From Treponema putidum (GTDB lineage Bacteria > Spirochaetota > Spirochaetia > Treponematales > Treponemataceae): a DNA stretch of 64,000 nt. The notes under the pieces are model-generated. The model made no database searches. It was not told the DNA's origin and worked only from the letters and a program-made list of their open reading frames with translations. Below, piece by piece: positions 27,060-36,561 of the stretch. Every line of letters begins with the position of its first letter. Position 1 is the first letter of the stretch. Both the position numbers and the translations under genes were made by a program. The stretch spans positions 1,597,694-1,661,693 of the forward strand of contig NZ_CP009228.1 of NCBI RefSeq assembly GCF_000755145.1, read 5' to 3'.

Positions 27060-28535
27060 ATGAAAATCCTGAGATTTGTTGTTTTTGTATTTATGTGTTT
27101 GGTTATGTCCTCATGTACACGTATCACAAAGAAAAATTCAGCTAAATACGATATAGATAATATTTTGAATAAAGATGACCCGGTAACAATAAATATGTGG
27201 CATTATTATACGGCATCGCAAAAAGATAAATTCGACAAGCTTGTGGAAAATTTCAATGCTTCTGAAGGTGCAAAATATGGTGTCTATGTGCGAAGCATAA
27301 GAAAGGCAGGAAACGCAAGTGAAATATCGGCTTTTCTCGCTGATGCCTTGGACAAAAAAATTGAGGCAGATGAAATTCCCGATATTTTTTCGGCATATCC
27401 CGATACGGCTTATGAATTCAATGAAAAAGATCTTTTATTGGATTTGTCCGATTTTTTTACAGAAAAAGAAAAGGAAGAATATGTAAGAAGTTTTTTGTAT
27501 TCATCCGGCTTTGGAGTAAAAAACGAAATAAAGCTATTTCCTGTTGCAAAGGCTACTGAGGTTTTGGTAGTTAATAAGACTGAATGGAAACCCTTTGCAG
27601 ATGTTATGGGCGTTTCTTACAATGATTTGGCTACATGGGAAGGCTTGGTAAAGGTTGCAGAGCAGTATTATAAGTGGACTGATTCTTTAACGGATGAACC
27701 TAATGACGGTAAACCATTTTTTGGGCGGGATGCCCTAAGTAACTATATTTTAATCGGTACCTATGAACTCGGTAAAAGTATCTTCAATGTTTTAGAAAAC
27801 GGAGATGTGAATTTTGTTTTAGATAAAAAGGTTATGAAAACCTGTTGGGATAATTATTATGTTCCGTTTGTAAAAGGTTTTTTTACTGCAAAAGGAAGAT
27901 TTAGAAGTGATGATTTAAAAACCGGAGATATAATCGCATGTATAACATCAACTTCTTCCGCAATATATTTACCGTCTAAAGTTATAGACGATTCCGCTAA
28001 TTTTACTCCCGTTGATTTGCAGGTTTTGCCTGTTCCTCATTTTAAAGATACAACAAATAAAGCTATTGTTCAGCAGGGAGCCGGTATGGCTGTACTTAAA
28101 AGCAGCCTAAAGCGTGAAACGGCCTCCGTTCTATTTTTAAAATGGCTCACGGATATGCAAAAATATTCCGAATTTGCCGTTTCTACCGGATATTTACCTG
28201 TAAAGAAAAAAGAGCTTGAATCTAAGGCTGTTACGGAAGCCTTTTGCAGTGACGGCGTATGTATTTTACCTGTTGTTCAAGATTCTCTTAAGGTAAGCCT
28301 TGAAGCAATAAAGTCCATGGATATTTATTTTCAGCCTGCTTTTAAGAACTCGGATAAGGCAAGAAATCTTCTTGCTGATTTATTGCAAGAAAAAGCGGAA
28401 AAAGATAGGGCTGAGGTTCTTGAAAGCATTAAAGCCGGAAAAAACTATGATGAAGCTTTAAAGAAATTTCTTAGCGATAATGGTTTTGAAGAGTGGTTAA
28501 AAGAACTTGAAGAAAAATTGTTTGGTTTAAAGTAA
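27060..28535 (+). CDS. Extracellular solute-binding lipoprotein (family 1 type)
   Basis: The lipobox Cys is residue 19 (VMSSC). The mature protein has the family-1 (sugar-type) binding fold, with VTINMWHYYTASQKDKFDKLVENFNAS, PDIFSAYPDTAYEF, PVAKATEVLVVNKTEW and VQQGAGMAVLKSS...FLKWLTD. The ATG follows CGAGG. No permease or ATPase is near. Eleven bases downstream begins a membrane GGDEF-EAL protein with a large periplasmic sensor, so this protein may present a ligand to that sensor rather than to a transporter. That link is inference. Confidence 0.85.
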   Translation: MKILRFVVFVFMCLVMSSCTRITKKNSAKYDIDNILNKDDPVTINMWHYYTASQKDKFDKLVENFNASEGAKYGVYVRSIRKAGNASEISAFLADALDKKIEADEIPDIFSAYPDTAYEFNEKDLLLDLSDFFTEKEKEEYVRSFLYSSGFGVKNEIKLFPVAKATEVLVVNKTEWKPFADVMGVSYNDLATWEGLVKVAEQYYKWTDSLTDEPNDGKPFFGRDALSNYILIGTYELGKSIFNVLENGDVNFVLDKKVMKTCWDNYYVPFVKGFFTAKGRFRSDDLKTGDIIACITSTSSAIYLPSKVIDDSANFTPVDLQVLPVPHFKDTTNKAIVQQGAGMAVLKSSLKRETASVLFLKWLTDMQKYSEFAVSTGYLPVKKKELESKAVTEAFCSDGVCILPVVQDSLKVSLEAIKSMDIYFQPAFKNSDKARNLLADLLQEKAEKDRAEVLESIKAGKNYDEALKKFLSDNGFEEWLKELEEKLFGLK

Positions 28536-28546
28536 TCGGAGTAATC

Positions 28547-31500
28547 ATGCAAAAAAGTAACCGGCATCGAAAACATTCTGCCTCAATTTTGTCACGCCTT
28601 TTGGTTCCTATGCTTTTTGTCTTTGTTATTCAGGCAGCGGTAATGGTAATAATGTTTTTAAATTCGGATATTCTTAAAAAATCCAGCGACGATGCCTACA
28701 GAGTTTTAAGTGAAAAAGTTTTAAACCGTAAAATTATTATCGAAAATGAAATGGCTAATAGATGGACTAGAATTGAAGACTTGCATGAAAATGTTTTAAA
28801 TGTAATTCAAGCCGAATTATCTCAAAATAATATTGAAATTTATCAGCTTGCAGATAGGCCTGATTTGCAAAACCGCATTCTCGATGCACTCCTTCCTCAG
28901 CTGACCTATATTATAAGGCGAAACTATGTTACAGGAGCCTTTGTGGTTATTGATGCTCCGGCTTCTTCGATAAGAGCAAATGAATTTTTTTATCCCGGCT
29001 TATATGTTAGAAATGATGACCCCTCTTCTTATTCTTCAAGTAATGAGGATATTCTTGTATCGAGAGGACCTGCAGAAGTTGTACAAAAGCATAATATTGC
29101 TTTAGGAGTGGATTGGTCTCCTTTTTTTACTATTTCTCCTAATAGCAGCGCCTCAGCCTACAGGTATTTTAACTCGCCTATTGGTGCAGCACTAAAACAT
29201 CCTAATGAACCGGCTAAGGATTTAGGGTTTTGGAATACTTTATTTAAACTGGACTCTTTAAGTAATGAGGTTATTACATATTCAATTCCGATAATGGACG
29301 GGAGAGGAAATATTTACGGAGTTATCGGTATAGATCTGTCTGCAAAATATATTCAGTCCTTTTTAAATTTTGGTGAACTGGATATTTCCAAACGAGGAAT
29401 GTATTGTATAGCCGTTGACGTCAGCAACGATAATAGTCAAATATTTTCGCCTATAGTGTTTAATAGTGTTGCAGATAATTTGAGTGTAAATCATATTCCG
29501 GATTTTACGGTTAGCAAGGGTGAGTATAAAAATATTTATACTATTGATGAAGGATCAATATTTATAGAGAAATACTGTTTAGCTGTCGAACCTTTTCATC
29601 TGTACCGGAACAATGGAATGTATAAAAATCAAGAGTGGGTATTGATAGGATTTTCTCCACAAAAGAATGTGCTTTCATTTTCAATAACTATAAAAAGTAT
29701 TTTCTGGAAGTCTGTGCTTGTTTCAGGATTTTTGTTTGTGGTAGGTTTATATTTATCAAGCAAACAAATTTCTACTATGTTTAACAAGGTTGTAATAAAA
29801 CTGCAAAATAGTGATCCGCGCAAAAAAGTGAACATCGAAAAGATGAATATAAGAGAGATTGATACCCTCATTGTTGCAATAGAAAATTTGAGTGCCAGCG
29901 TTTTTAATGCAGCTTCTCGCGTATCTACAATTATAGAAAAACTTCAGGTTCCTATAGGTGTTTTTGAAGAGAATATGTTGATGGGGACGGTATTTTGTAA
30001 TTCTATTTGGTTTAAGTTATTTAACATTCAAGCCTATTCAGGCGATTCCGTTTTAAAGGCGGATGAATTTTATAGTCAGCTTAAACATTATGAATATTAT
30101 ATAAATGAAAAGGATGATATTAAGACTATCTATGCTATTCCTACAGATGAACATGGAAAAGTTCGTTGGATAAGGTTTACGCAGATGAAGGAAAATAATA
30201 AGGTGCTTGGTATAGCTGTTGATATTACCAAAGAAATTGAAGATAGAAAAAAACTTGAGCTTCAAATAAATTATGACAATTTGACAGGTCTTTACAATAG
30301 GTATGCTTTTGATAAAAAGATTACCGAAATATTTAAAAACCACTATTTAGGCATATGTGCTCTTGTTATGTGGGACCTTGATAATTTAAAATATCTTAAT
30401 GACTCTTTTGGCCATGCATACGGTGATATGCATTTGATATCTTTCGGAAAAAAACTTGCCATGCTTCAACAAGAATACTGCATTGTGTGCAGACATTCCG
30501 GTGATGAGTTTTATACATTCTTTTATAATTTTTCTTCATCTGATGAAATAAGGCTTATTTTGGCTTCCTTTTGGAAAGAAATACAGGATACAAGCATAAT
30601 GCTTCCCAACGGTGAGTATTCAAAGTTACGCGTTTCGGCCGGTTTGGCTTGGTATCCCTACGATGCAGACAATCAGACCGATTTAATTAGATATGCAGAT
30701 TTTGCAGTGTATGATGTAAAACATTCTTTTAAGGGTTCCTTGCATGAGTTTAATTTGGATTTTTACAAAAAAAATTATATAATGATTTCCGGTACAGAAG
30801 CTCTTAATCAAATGCTCGAAAAGAATTTAATTAAATATGCTATGCAGCCAATAGTTATTTCCGGTACAGGCGATGTTTACGGATATGAAATGCTCATGCG
30901 ATCTTCAATTCCCGAATTTAAAAACCCTGAGGATGTTTTGCGGTTGGCAAAGGCTCAATCAAAACTTCATAAACTTGAAGAGCTTACTTTTTTCGGTGCT
31001 ATGGAGACCTTTGTAGAGAAAATCGAAAAAGGTGAAATATCCGGAAATACAAAAGTATTTTTAAATACTATAAGCTCTCAAGTTCTTTCCGATGCAAAAT
31101 TTTTGGAATTTGAAGAAAGATTTAGGCCATATCTTTCGAATATTGTTTTGGAAATTACTGAGTCGGAACCGCTTAATACAAACTTTTATGAGATAAAAAA
31201 CGAAAAAATACGTAGTTGGAATGCTATGGTGGCCATAGACGATTTTGGAAGCGGGTATAGTAACGAATCATCTCTTTTATTTTTATCACCGAACCTAGTC
31301 AAAATCGATATGTCCATAGTAAGGGATGTTCACAAAAGTCTTGATAAACAAAATGTGTTGGAAAATCTCGTTGCTTATGCAAAAAAGAGGAATATAATAA
31401 TATTGGCTGAAGGGGTTGAAACTATAGATGAGATAGATGTTCTGCTGCGCTTTGGTGTAGATTTATTTCAAGGTTACTTTTTTGCAAAGCCTTCTTTTGA

Positions 31501-31561
31501 CATTCTTCCCATACCTGAAGAAAGAATACAGGAATTAAATAGAATTTTTTCGCTCTATTAG
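28547..31561 (+). CDS. Membrane sensor c-di-GMP protein (dCache-like, GGDEF, EAL)
   Basis: The 1004-residue protein has a transmembrane helix near 17-40, a large periplasmic Cache-type sensor (about 45-370), a second helix near 381-403, a cytoplasmic linker and PAS-like segment (about 460-565), a GGDEF domain (LTGLYNRYAFD near 578; active-site motif HSGDEF near 649) and an EAL domain from about 755 (YEMLMR, LEITESEP, DDFGSGYS, LAEGVET). The diguanylate cyclase signature is SGDEF rather than GGDEF, and EAL reads EML; the metal-binding E and DD residues are kept, so phosphodiesterase activity is likely and cyclase activity possible. It is cotranscribed with the solute-binding lipoprotein. Confidence 0.92.
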   Translation: MQKSNRHRKHSASILSRLLVPMLFVFVIQAAVMVIMFLNSDILKKSSDDAYRVLSEKVLNRKIIIENEMANRWTRIEDLHENVLNVIQAELSQNNIEIYQLADRPDLQNRILDALLPQLTYIIRRNYVTGAFVVIDAPASSIRANEFFYPGLYVRNDDPSSYSSSNEDILVSRGPAEVVQKHNIALGVDWSPFFTISPNSSASAYRYFNSPIGAALKHPNEPAKDLGFWNTLFKLDSLSNEVITYSIPIMDGRGNIYGVIGIDLSAKYIQSFLNFGELDISKRGMYCIAVDVSNDNSQIFSPIVFNSVADNLSVNHIPDFTVSKGEYKNIYTIDEGSIFIEKYCLAVEPFHLYRNNGMYKNQEWVLIGFSPQKNVLSFSITIKSIFWKSVLVSGFLFVVGLYLSSKQISTMFNKVVIKLQNSDPRKKVNIEKMNIREIDTLIVAIENLSASVFNAASRVSTIIEKLQVPIGVFEENMLMGTVFCNSIWFKLFNIQAYSGDSVLKADEFYSQLKHYEYYINEKDDIKTIYAIPTDEHGKVRWIRFTQMKENNKVLGIAVDITKEIEDRKKLELQINYDNLTGLYNRYAFDKKITEIFKNHYLGICALVMWDLDNLKYLNDSFGHAYGDMHLISFGKKLAMLQQEYCIVCRHSGDEFYTFFYNFSSSDEIRLILASFWKEIQDTSIMLPNGEYSKLRVSAGLAWYPYDADNQTDLIRYADFAVYDVKHSFKGSLHEFNLDFYKKNYIMISGTEALNQMLEKNLIKYAMQPIVISGTGDVYGYEMLMRSSIPEFKNPEDVLRLAKAQSKLHKLEELTFFGAMETFVEKIEKGEISGNTKVFLNTISSQVLSDAKFLEFEERFRPYLSNIVLEITESEPLNTNFYEIKNEKIRSWNAMVAIDDFGSGYSNESSLLFLSPNLVKIDMSIVRDVHKSLDKQNVLENLVAYAKKRNIIILAEGVETIDEIDVLLRFGVDLFQGYFFAKPSFDILPIPEERIQELNRIFSLY

Positions 31562-31562
31562 G

Positions 31563-32600
31563 CTAATTGTGTTTTGTTGCGGTAGAGCCTAATTGACCGC
31601 ATGCTCCTCCTATTTTTTGACCCCGTTTTTGTCTGGTACTTATGTTAAAGCCCGCTTTTTTTAGATAGCCTTCAAAATTCCGTACTTCGGCTTCTGACGG
31701 GCTTTTAAAATTCAATCCTTCTATGGGATTCCATGGAATTAAATTTATATAACAGTCAAGGCCTTCAGCAAATTGGATGACCTTTTCAGCCGCTTTTTTA
31801 TCAGTATTAATCCCATGCATAAGGGCAAGTTCTAAGGTTACCCTTTTGTTTGATTTTGAATTAAAATATTTTATTGTTTTTTTTAAATCTGCAAGGGGGT
31901 TTGTTTTATTAACCGGCATGAGCTCTGTCCTTAATGTCTCATCGGCCGTTGTTAAGGATACTGCAAGACGTACTTCCGGTCCATTGTCTGCCATTTCATA
32001 GATTCCCTTGCATAGGCCCGAAGTTGAAACGGTTATGCGCCTTTTAGAAAGATTTCTGCCTTTAGGATGTGAAAGAATGTTTATCGTCTTGTTTATTTCG
32101 GGTAAATTTAACATGGGTTCCCCCATTCCCATAAAAACTATATTGTCTAAGGTTCCGGCTTCTTGTTCCAAGTATAAAAATTGTTCTATTATTTCTGAGG
32201 CTGATAAGTTTCTTAAAAATCCGATTTGTCCGGTTTTACAAAAAGCACACTTCATCGGGCAGCCTGCTTGGCAGGAGACACAGGCCGTTTTTCTTTTTGC
32301 TTTATCTGTAAGTAAAACAGTTTCAACAACCGCTCCGTCGTATAGTTCGATAGCTAATTTGATTGTACCGTCCGGGTCCTTTAAAGTCTCTTTTATTTTT
32401 GTGGAAAATAAAGAAAATTTTTCATTAAGCTGACGGCGCATATCCAATGACAGATTGGTCATGTCATCGAAAGTCTTTGCGCCTGAAGCTATCCAATAAA
32501 AAATTTGTTGGGCTCGGAATTTTTCTTTTAATCCGCAAAAGTCTTGAATCTCCTCAGGCAGCATTCCCGAAAGAGCTGTTTTGTCCTCTTTAATGGTCAT
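31563..32600 (-). CDS. rlmN: 23S rRNA/tRNA (adenine-C2) methyltransferase RlmN
   Basis: The 345-residue radical-SAM enzyme has the cluster motif CxxxCxxC (CPMKCAFCKTG), GFLRNLSASEIIEQ, NIVFMGMGEPMLNL, TVSTSGLCKG, LAVSLTTADE and the C-terminal GGACGQL with the methyl-carrying cysteine. RlmN methylates A2503 of 23S rRNA and A37 of some tRNAs. Its ATG lies 11 bases inside the end of the upstream TPR gene. It converges with the GGDEF-EAL gene with one base between stops. Confidence 0.96.
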   Translation of the reverse strand: MTIKEDKTALSGMLPEEIQDFCGLKEKFRAQQIFYWIASGAKTFDDMTNLSLDMRRQLNEKFSLFSTKIKETLKDPDGTIKLAIELYDGAVVETVLLTDKAKRKTACVSCQAGCPMKCAFCKTGQIGFLRNLSASEIIEQFLYLEQEAGTLDNIVFMGMGEPMLNLPEINKTINILSHPKGRNLSKRRITVSTSGLCKGIYEMADNGPEVRLAVSLTTADETLRTELMPVNKTNPLADLKKTIKYFNSKSNKRVTLELALMHGINTDKKAAEKVIQFAEGLDCYINLIPWNPIEGLNFKSPSEAEVRNFEGYLKKAGFNISTRQKRGQKIGGACGQLGSTATKHN

Positions 32601-33801
32601 TTTTTGTCAGTTCGAACAAAAGATCCGAAATTGTTTGATTTTTTATGCCTAGTTTTTGGAAGTCGATTAAAGTATCTATAGCCTTTTGCTTTTCTTTTTT
32701 TTCGATATAGCATTGGGCAAGTTCAAGGTATACCCTGTAGTTTGTATCTTCAGTATTTTTAAGATGGGTTAGGGTAGTAATGGCCTGATCGTATTTTTGC
32801 TGTAATTTGCATAATATTGCAAGGCCGAGCATTGCATAAGAATCGAAGTCGATATCAAGGGCTTTTTGATAACATTCTTTTGCTTTTTCAAAATCATTCA
32901 TACTGCGGTAGGCATCACCTACTCGTGTTAAAATGACCTTGTTGTTAGGATCAAGTTCAAGTATTTTTTTCCAGTATACTATGGAGTTATATTGCTGATT
33001 TAGACCTCGGTAACAGTCTGCAAGACCGAAAAGGCCGTAAAAATTATCAGGTGAGCGTTCAAGTGCTCTTTCAAAATAATATACACCACGGTCAAAGAGT
33101 TTCATTTTTCGGTAACAGTTGCCGATAGAAGTTAAGATGCGGATGTCTACAAATTCCCCGCTGGATTCCATTACTTTTTCCCAATAGACAAGGGCTTCCC
33201 TATATTTTTTAAAATCATAGTTTAAGTGCCCTAAGCCTATTAGAGCATAGGCATTTTTAGGAGATTTTTCTAAAACTTTAAGATAAAGTTGTTCTGCTTT
33301 TTCAAATTCCTTAGTTTTGCGATAAGCGTCGGCTACACGGGTCAATACGGTGATATTTTTATCATCAAACTTAAGGTATTCTTCCCAGATAGCTATGGCC
33401 TTTGGAAACTGATTCATTGACTTGTAGCAGTCGGCAAGGCCGAAAAGGGCGTAGTTGTTGCTTGGATGGTGTTCCAGGCATTGTTTGTAAAATTTTATTG
33501 CATCGTTGAATTTATTGTTTTTGCGCTCTGCATCCCCTAATCCGACCAACGCATAATTATTTGCGGGATCAAGTTCCAATATTTTTTTAAAAACATTTAT
33601 AGCTTCCTTGATACTATTACCTTTTAAAAGAGAATAGGCTTGCTTTGAAAGTTCGGATATTTCTACTTGGGTTGAATTTTCGGCAGCTGATATATCTTTG
33701 TTAAATTCCGGGCTATTTATAAAAAAAAGCTCATCAATGGGGGCATCCTCGCTCCCGGGTGTTTTTTTGAAAACTATTGTAGTTTCATCAATGTTATCCA
33801 T
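32590..33801 (-). CDS. TPR repeat protein
   Basis: After an acidic N-terminus of about 50 residues, roughly ten tetratricopeptide repeats of 34 residues fill the protein (for example NNYALVGLGDAERKNNKFNDAIKFYKQCLEHHPS and NVVILTRVGDAYRSMNDFEKAKECYQKAL type units). Consecutive repeats are alike in pairs (YALFGLADCY alternates with ITVLTRVADAYRK), showing growth by duplication of a two-repeat block. There is no signal peptide, so it is a cytoplasmic scaffold. It is coupled by overlap to rlmN. Confidence 0.85.
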   Translation of the reverse strand: MDNIDETTIVFKKTPGSEDAPIDELFFINSPEFNKDISAAENSTQVEISELSKQAYSLLKGNSIKEAINVFKKILELDPANNYALVGLGDAERKNNKFNDAIKFYKQCLEHHPSNNYALFGLADCYKSMNQFPKAIAIWEEYLKFDDKNITVLTRVADAYRKTKEFEKAEQLYLKVLEKSPKNAYALIGLGHLNYDFKKYREALVYWEKVMESSGEFVDIRILTSIGNCYRKMKLFDRGVYYFERALERSPDNFYGLFGLADCYRGLNQQYNSIVYWKKILELDPNNKVILTRVGDAYRSMNDFEKAKECYQKALDIDFDSYAMLGLAILCKLQQKYDQAITTLTHLKNTEDTNYRVYLELAQCYIEKKEKQKAIDTLIDFQKLGIKNQTISDLLFELTKNDH

Positions 33802-33880
33802 ACTTTTTAATTCCTCTTTATGTTTTATATTAATCTTAACTATAACTATCTTAATCTAACACTAAGTATATGCCGCAATT

Positions 33881-34183
33881 TTAAATAAGCATGCGTATAA
33901 TTTCCGCTAATTTGTCCAGCAAAATATCTTCTTTGTGTGTATTATGTGCCAGATGATAAAATTTTAATGCTTTTAGTTGTTCATTTTGGTTTGCATAATA
34001 GTCGCCTATTCTTGCAAGCCCGTCCGAATAACCTGTTGTGATAAATATCCTTTCCGCAGCGAGTATGTCTTTTTTATTATAGAGCTCGTTTCCTCGAAGA
34101 TTAAGTTTGGCTTTTTGCTCTGAAGTCAATGTCTTAACAGGTAATTCGGAGGTTTTGATAAATCCTTCTTCAATTTTTTGCAA
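33881..34183 (-). CDS. Small helical TPR-like protein
   Basis: TTG 34183 lies six to seven bases after AAGGAAG and is the only start that keeps the frame, giving 100 residues. The sequence LRGNELYNKKDILAAERIFITTGYSDGLARIGDYYANQNEQLKALKFYHLAHN is a pair of TPR-like helical hairpins. It precedes the TPR gene on the same strand by 79 bases and may work with it. Function unknown. Confidence 0.7.
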   Translation of the reverse strand: MQKIEEGFIKTSELPVKTLTSEQKAKLNLRGNELYNKKDILAAERIFITTGYSDGLARIGDYYANQNEQLKALKFYHLAHNTHKEDILLDKLAEIIRMLI

Positions 34184-34251
34184 TATTCTCTTCCTTAATT
34201 AAATAAACATTTTAAACATAACAATATAAATATTTAAAAATTTTTATTATA

Positions 34252-34293
34252 TTGATTGTAAAAATACTACCTATGTTGCATTTTTACAATCAA
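34252..34293. repeat. 14-bp perfect inverted repeat
   Basis: TTGATTGTAAAAAT (34252-34265) and its exact complement ATTTTTACAATCAA (34280-34293) flank a 14-base spacer. It lies 69 bases before the small TPR-like gene and 116 bases after the Asp-rich gene, so it is either a repressor operator or a terminator. Confidence 0.6.
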
Positions 34294-34409
34294 TTTTCGA
34301 ATATTATACCACGAGTCTTAATCTAATTCAATAACTAATAGAAGAAAAATATAACCGAAAAGTAGAATTTACCTGCTTTTTGGGTATGCAGTAAATTTAT
34401 TTTTACATA

Positions 34410-34697
34410 TTATTCGTCAAAATCGTTATAATCTAGGTCATCATCATCGTCGTCATATTCAAAATCTTCATCGTCATTAAAGTCATCATCAAAATCATCG
34501 TCATCAAAGTCTTCATCATCGTCAAAGTCTTCATCATCATCAAATTCATCGTCATCAAAGTCTTCATCGCCATCGAAATCATCAAAATCATCGTCATCAA
34601 AATCATCATCGAAATCGTCATCATCAAAGTCGTCATTATAAGAATCACTAAAAATTAAGGCCTTATTGAATGTCTCCAATTCAAGATTTTCAAGCAT
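34410..34697 (-). CDS. Extremely acidic Asp/Phe repeat protein
   Basis: The 95-residue protein has a normal N-terminus (MLENLELETFNKALIFSDSY) and then about 75 residues made almost only of Asp with regularly spaced Phe and some Glu (repeating DDDFDD or DDEDF units). A clear AAGGAG stands before the ATG and a promoter lies upstream, so it is a real gene and not a low-complexity accident. No family is recognised; such chains can bind divalent metals or mimic nucleic acid. The same DNA reads as a Met-rich frame, which is only a shadow. Confidence 0.75.
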   Translation of the reverse strand: MLENLELETFNKALIFSDSYNDDFDDDDFDDDFDDDDFDDFDGDEDFDDDEFDDDEDFDDDEDFDDDDFDDDFNDDEDFEYDDDDDDLDYNDFDE

Positions 34698-34739
34698 AAG
34701 TAACTCCTTGTACTACTATTAGTTTATATCTATATAATT

Positions 34740-34769
34740 ATAATAGATGAGAGCTTATATTTTTGTCAA
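34740..34769 (-). promoter_or_regulatory. Promoter of Asp/Phe protein gene
   Basis: On the reverse strand TTGACA (34769-34764), an 18-base spacer and TATTAT (34745-34740) lie about 43 bases before the ATG, with AAGGAG near the start. Confidence 0.7.
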
Positions 34770-34808
34770 CTAGATAATATCAAATTCTTGTCTTTTTTAT
34801 ATAATTTA

Positions 34809-35921
34809 TTACCGTATTTTATAGACCAGTAAGCCCGAGCGGCCTGTTTCAAAAAAATTCTGTTCTTCCCATGCGGAAATTATTGCGCCGTTTTTTATTA
34901 TAAAGTAGGTATAGATAAAGTTTTCAGGTAGCTTAGGCAGTTTTAATTCTTCCCATTCCTGTGTTTGAGGTTCAAAATAAAATAATTCTCCCGTTTCTAA
35001 AAGAAGAGCTTTAATCTTATCTTCAGCCTTAAATTCGCAGACTGAAGCGGTAATTTCAAAGTCGCCTTTGTATGAGTTTTTAGAGTTTTGGTAAAAAATT
35101 ACTTGTTTTGTATTTAAATCTTCCGAAAAGAATTCGGCCTTTACGTTTTTTTGAGTTTGCTGTAAGATTTTATCTATTCCGTCTTCATCTGATACAATAG
35201 GAGAAGATGCATTTATAAATTCTTCTTGGCTTATTTTAAAATAGTTTCCTTTTAATAGTTCTTCAAACGAAAAAAATGAAAAATAGTCAAAACTGACATG
35301 ATCGTTTTTTTCCGTTTTAAAAGCCGTAAACCATTTTTTATTGAACTCAAGAGCCGATAACTGCGAAGTATTTTCAAGGTTAAAGGTTTTAGGTGTGATA
35401 AGGCTTAAAAGCTCGCCATTGACGCTATTATAGCGTAATAGGCGTGAAGGGCTTTCATCTTGAATAACCGGAGAAAAGATGGTGTTTGTATATAGCCTTA
35501 TAAGGCTTCCAACGTCGGTTTTATAAAAACCGTCCGCTGTTTTTGCATAAAATTCGCTCTTTACTTCTATTTTGGGTTCTTCATCAATAGTAAATGCGGG
35601 CAAGATTCCGGCCTTATTTACGAGAAAGAGGGGCGGATCATACATCAGCCCTAATCCTGAAACTCTTATAGCTTCCGTCCATGGTAAAAAATCGGTTCTT
35701 GGTGCTTCATCAGGTGAATTTATTTTTTTTAATGCCGGCACCTCTAAAGTTTCATCTTGAGTAAAATAATACCAAGCTGAGGTAATAGGTATAGCGGGAC
35801 TTTCTTGATTTTCCGGTTTGTTTATATTTTCGGCTTCGGCCGACTTATTTGTACACGAGGCAAACAAGAGGGCTAAAGCCGATAATACCGTAAAGATTGT
35901 TTTTTGCGATAAACTATGCAA
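34809..35921 (-). CDS. Lipoprotein of unknown function
   Basis: A lipoprotein signal peptide with Cys 23 (LLFASC) is followed by about 350 residues without a recognised domain. Visible features are an early [19 protein letters not shown] segment, [34 protein letters not shown] and a C-terminal part with repeated beta pairs ([23 protein letters not shown]) ending in LVYKIR. This looks like a beta-propeller-like surface or periplasmic protein. The ATG lies eight bases inside the end of ridA, so the two are translated together although their roles appear unrelated. Confidence 0.75.
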   Translation of the reverse strand: MHSLSQKTIFTVLSALALLFASCTNKSAEAENINKPENQESPAIPITSAWYYFTQDETLEVPALKKINSPDEAPRTDFLPWTEAIRVSGLGLMYDPPLFLVNKAGILPAFTIDEEPKIEVKSEFYAKTADGFYKTDVGSLIRLYTNTIFSPVIQDESPSRLLRYNSVNGELLSLITPKTFNLENTSQLSALEFNKKWFTAFKTEKNDHVSFDYFSFFSFEELLKGNYFKISQEEFINASSPIVSDEDGIDKILQQTQKNVKAEFFSEDLNTKQVIFYQNSKNSYKGDFEITASVCEFKAEDKIKALLLETGELFYFEPQTQEWEELKLPKLPENFIYTYFIIKNGAIISAWEEQNFFETGRSGLLVYKIR

Positions 35922-36291
35922 GGGCGATTACTTCTATTTCTACAAGGGCATCTTTAGGAAGGCGTGCAACTTGTACGGCAGATCTTGCCGGATGGTTTGA
36001 AGATCCGAAGATTTCTGCATATACTTCATTCATTGCAGCAAAGTTATTCATATCGCTTAAAAAGACGGTGGTTTTTATTGCCTTATCTATGCTTGTTCCG
36101 GCTTGTTCCAAAATAGCTTTTACATTGAGCAAGGACTGGCGCGTTTGGGCTTTAATTCCTTCAGGAAAGGCTCCCGTAGCAGGATCCAAAGGAATTTGTC
36201 CCGATGTAAACACAAGGCCGTTTGCCTTAATTCCCTGAGAATAGGGGCCGATAGCTGAAGGGGCTTTGTTTGTTGCGATAATTTCTTTCAT
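35914..36291 (-). CDS. ridA: RidA family enamine/imine deaminase
   Basis: The 125-residue protein is a complete YjgF/YER057c/UK114 protein: [63 protein letters not shown] and [23 protein letters not shown] with the active-site Arg. It hydrolyses reactive 2-aminoacrylate-type imines released by PLP enzymes. AGGAG lies eight bases before the ATG. Confidence 0.95.
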   Translation of the reverse strand: MKEIIATNKAPSAIGPYSQGIKANGLVFTSGQIPLDPATGAFPEGIKAQTRQSLLNVKAILEQAGTSIDKAIKTTVFLSDMNNFAAMNEVYAEIFGSSNHPARSAVQVARLPKDALVEIEVIALA

Positions 36292-36561
36292 ATTTGATAC
36301 TCCTAAAAATAAAATTTTATGTAAATATTCTACTCGTTTAAGGCCTTATAGTCAAGGCCGGCATGGTTGTGTATCTTGCCGGTGCATTCCCTTGTATTTT
36401 CTTTAAAGTTAAATTCAACCTAAAAAAAAGTTATTCATCACGTAAAAATCTAACACATTCTTGTTATTATGATATTAACAATTTCAGCACCCCCGCTTGA
36501 AAAAATGCCTTACTTTGAATATACTCGCAGAATAATTTTCATTTATTTTGGAGTTTTTTAG
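36292..36561. other. 270-base intergenic region between divergent genes
   Basis: This holds the divergent promoters of ridA and the membrane protein. GGCCTT/AAGGCC and CCGGCA/TGCCGG (about 36342-36388) can form two adjacent short hairpins in the ridA leader. The rest is AT-rich with no gene or recognised riboswitch. Confidence 0.4.

Noticed and set aside
32008-32433. 141-codon forward frame inside rlmN
   Set aside because: It is antisense to the radical-SAM motifs of rlmN and shows no protein-like features.
34433-34648. Met-rich frame in the Asp/Phe gene
   Set aside because: It is the shifted reading of GAT/GAC repeats; the Asp/Phe frame has the ribosome-binding site and normal start.
36299-36561. 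Possible riboswitch before the Gate-domain gene
   Set aside because: Only two short hairpins are visible, and they lie in the divergent ridA leader; no known aptamer core was recognised.
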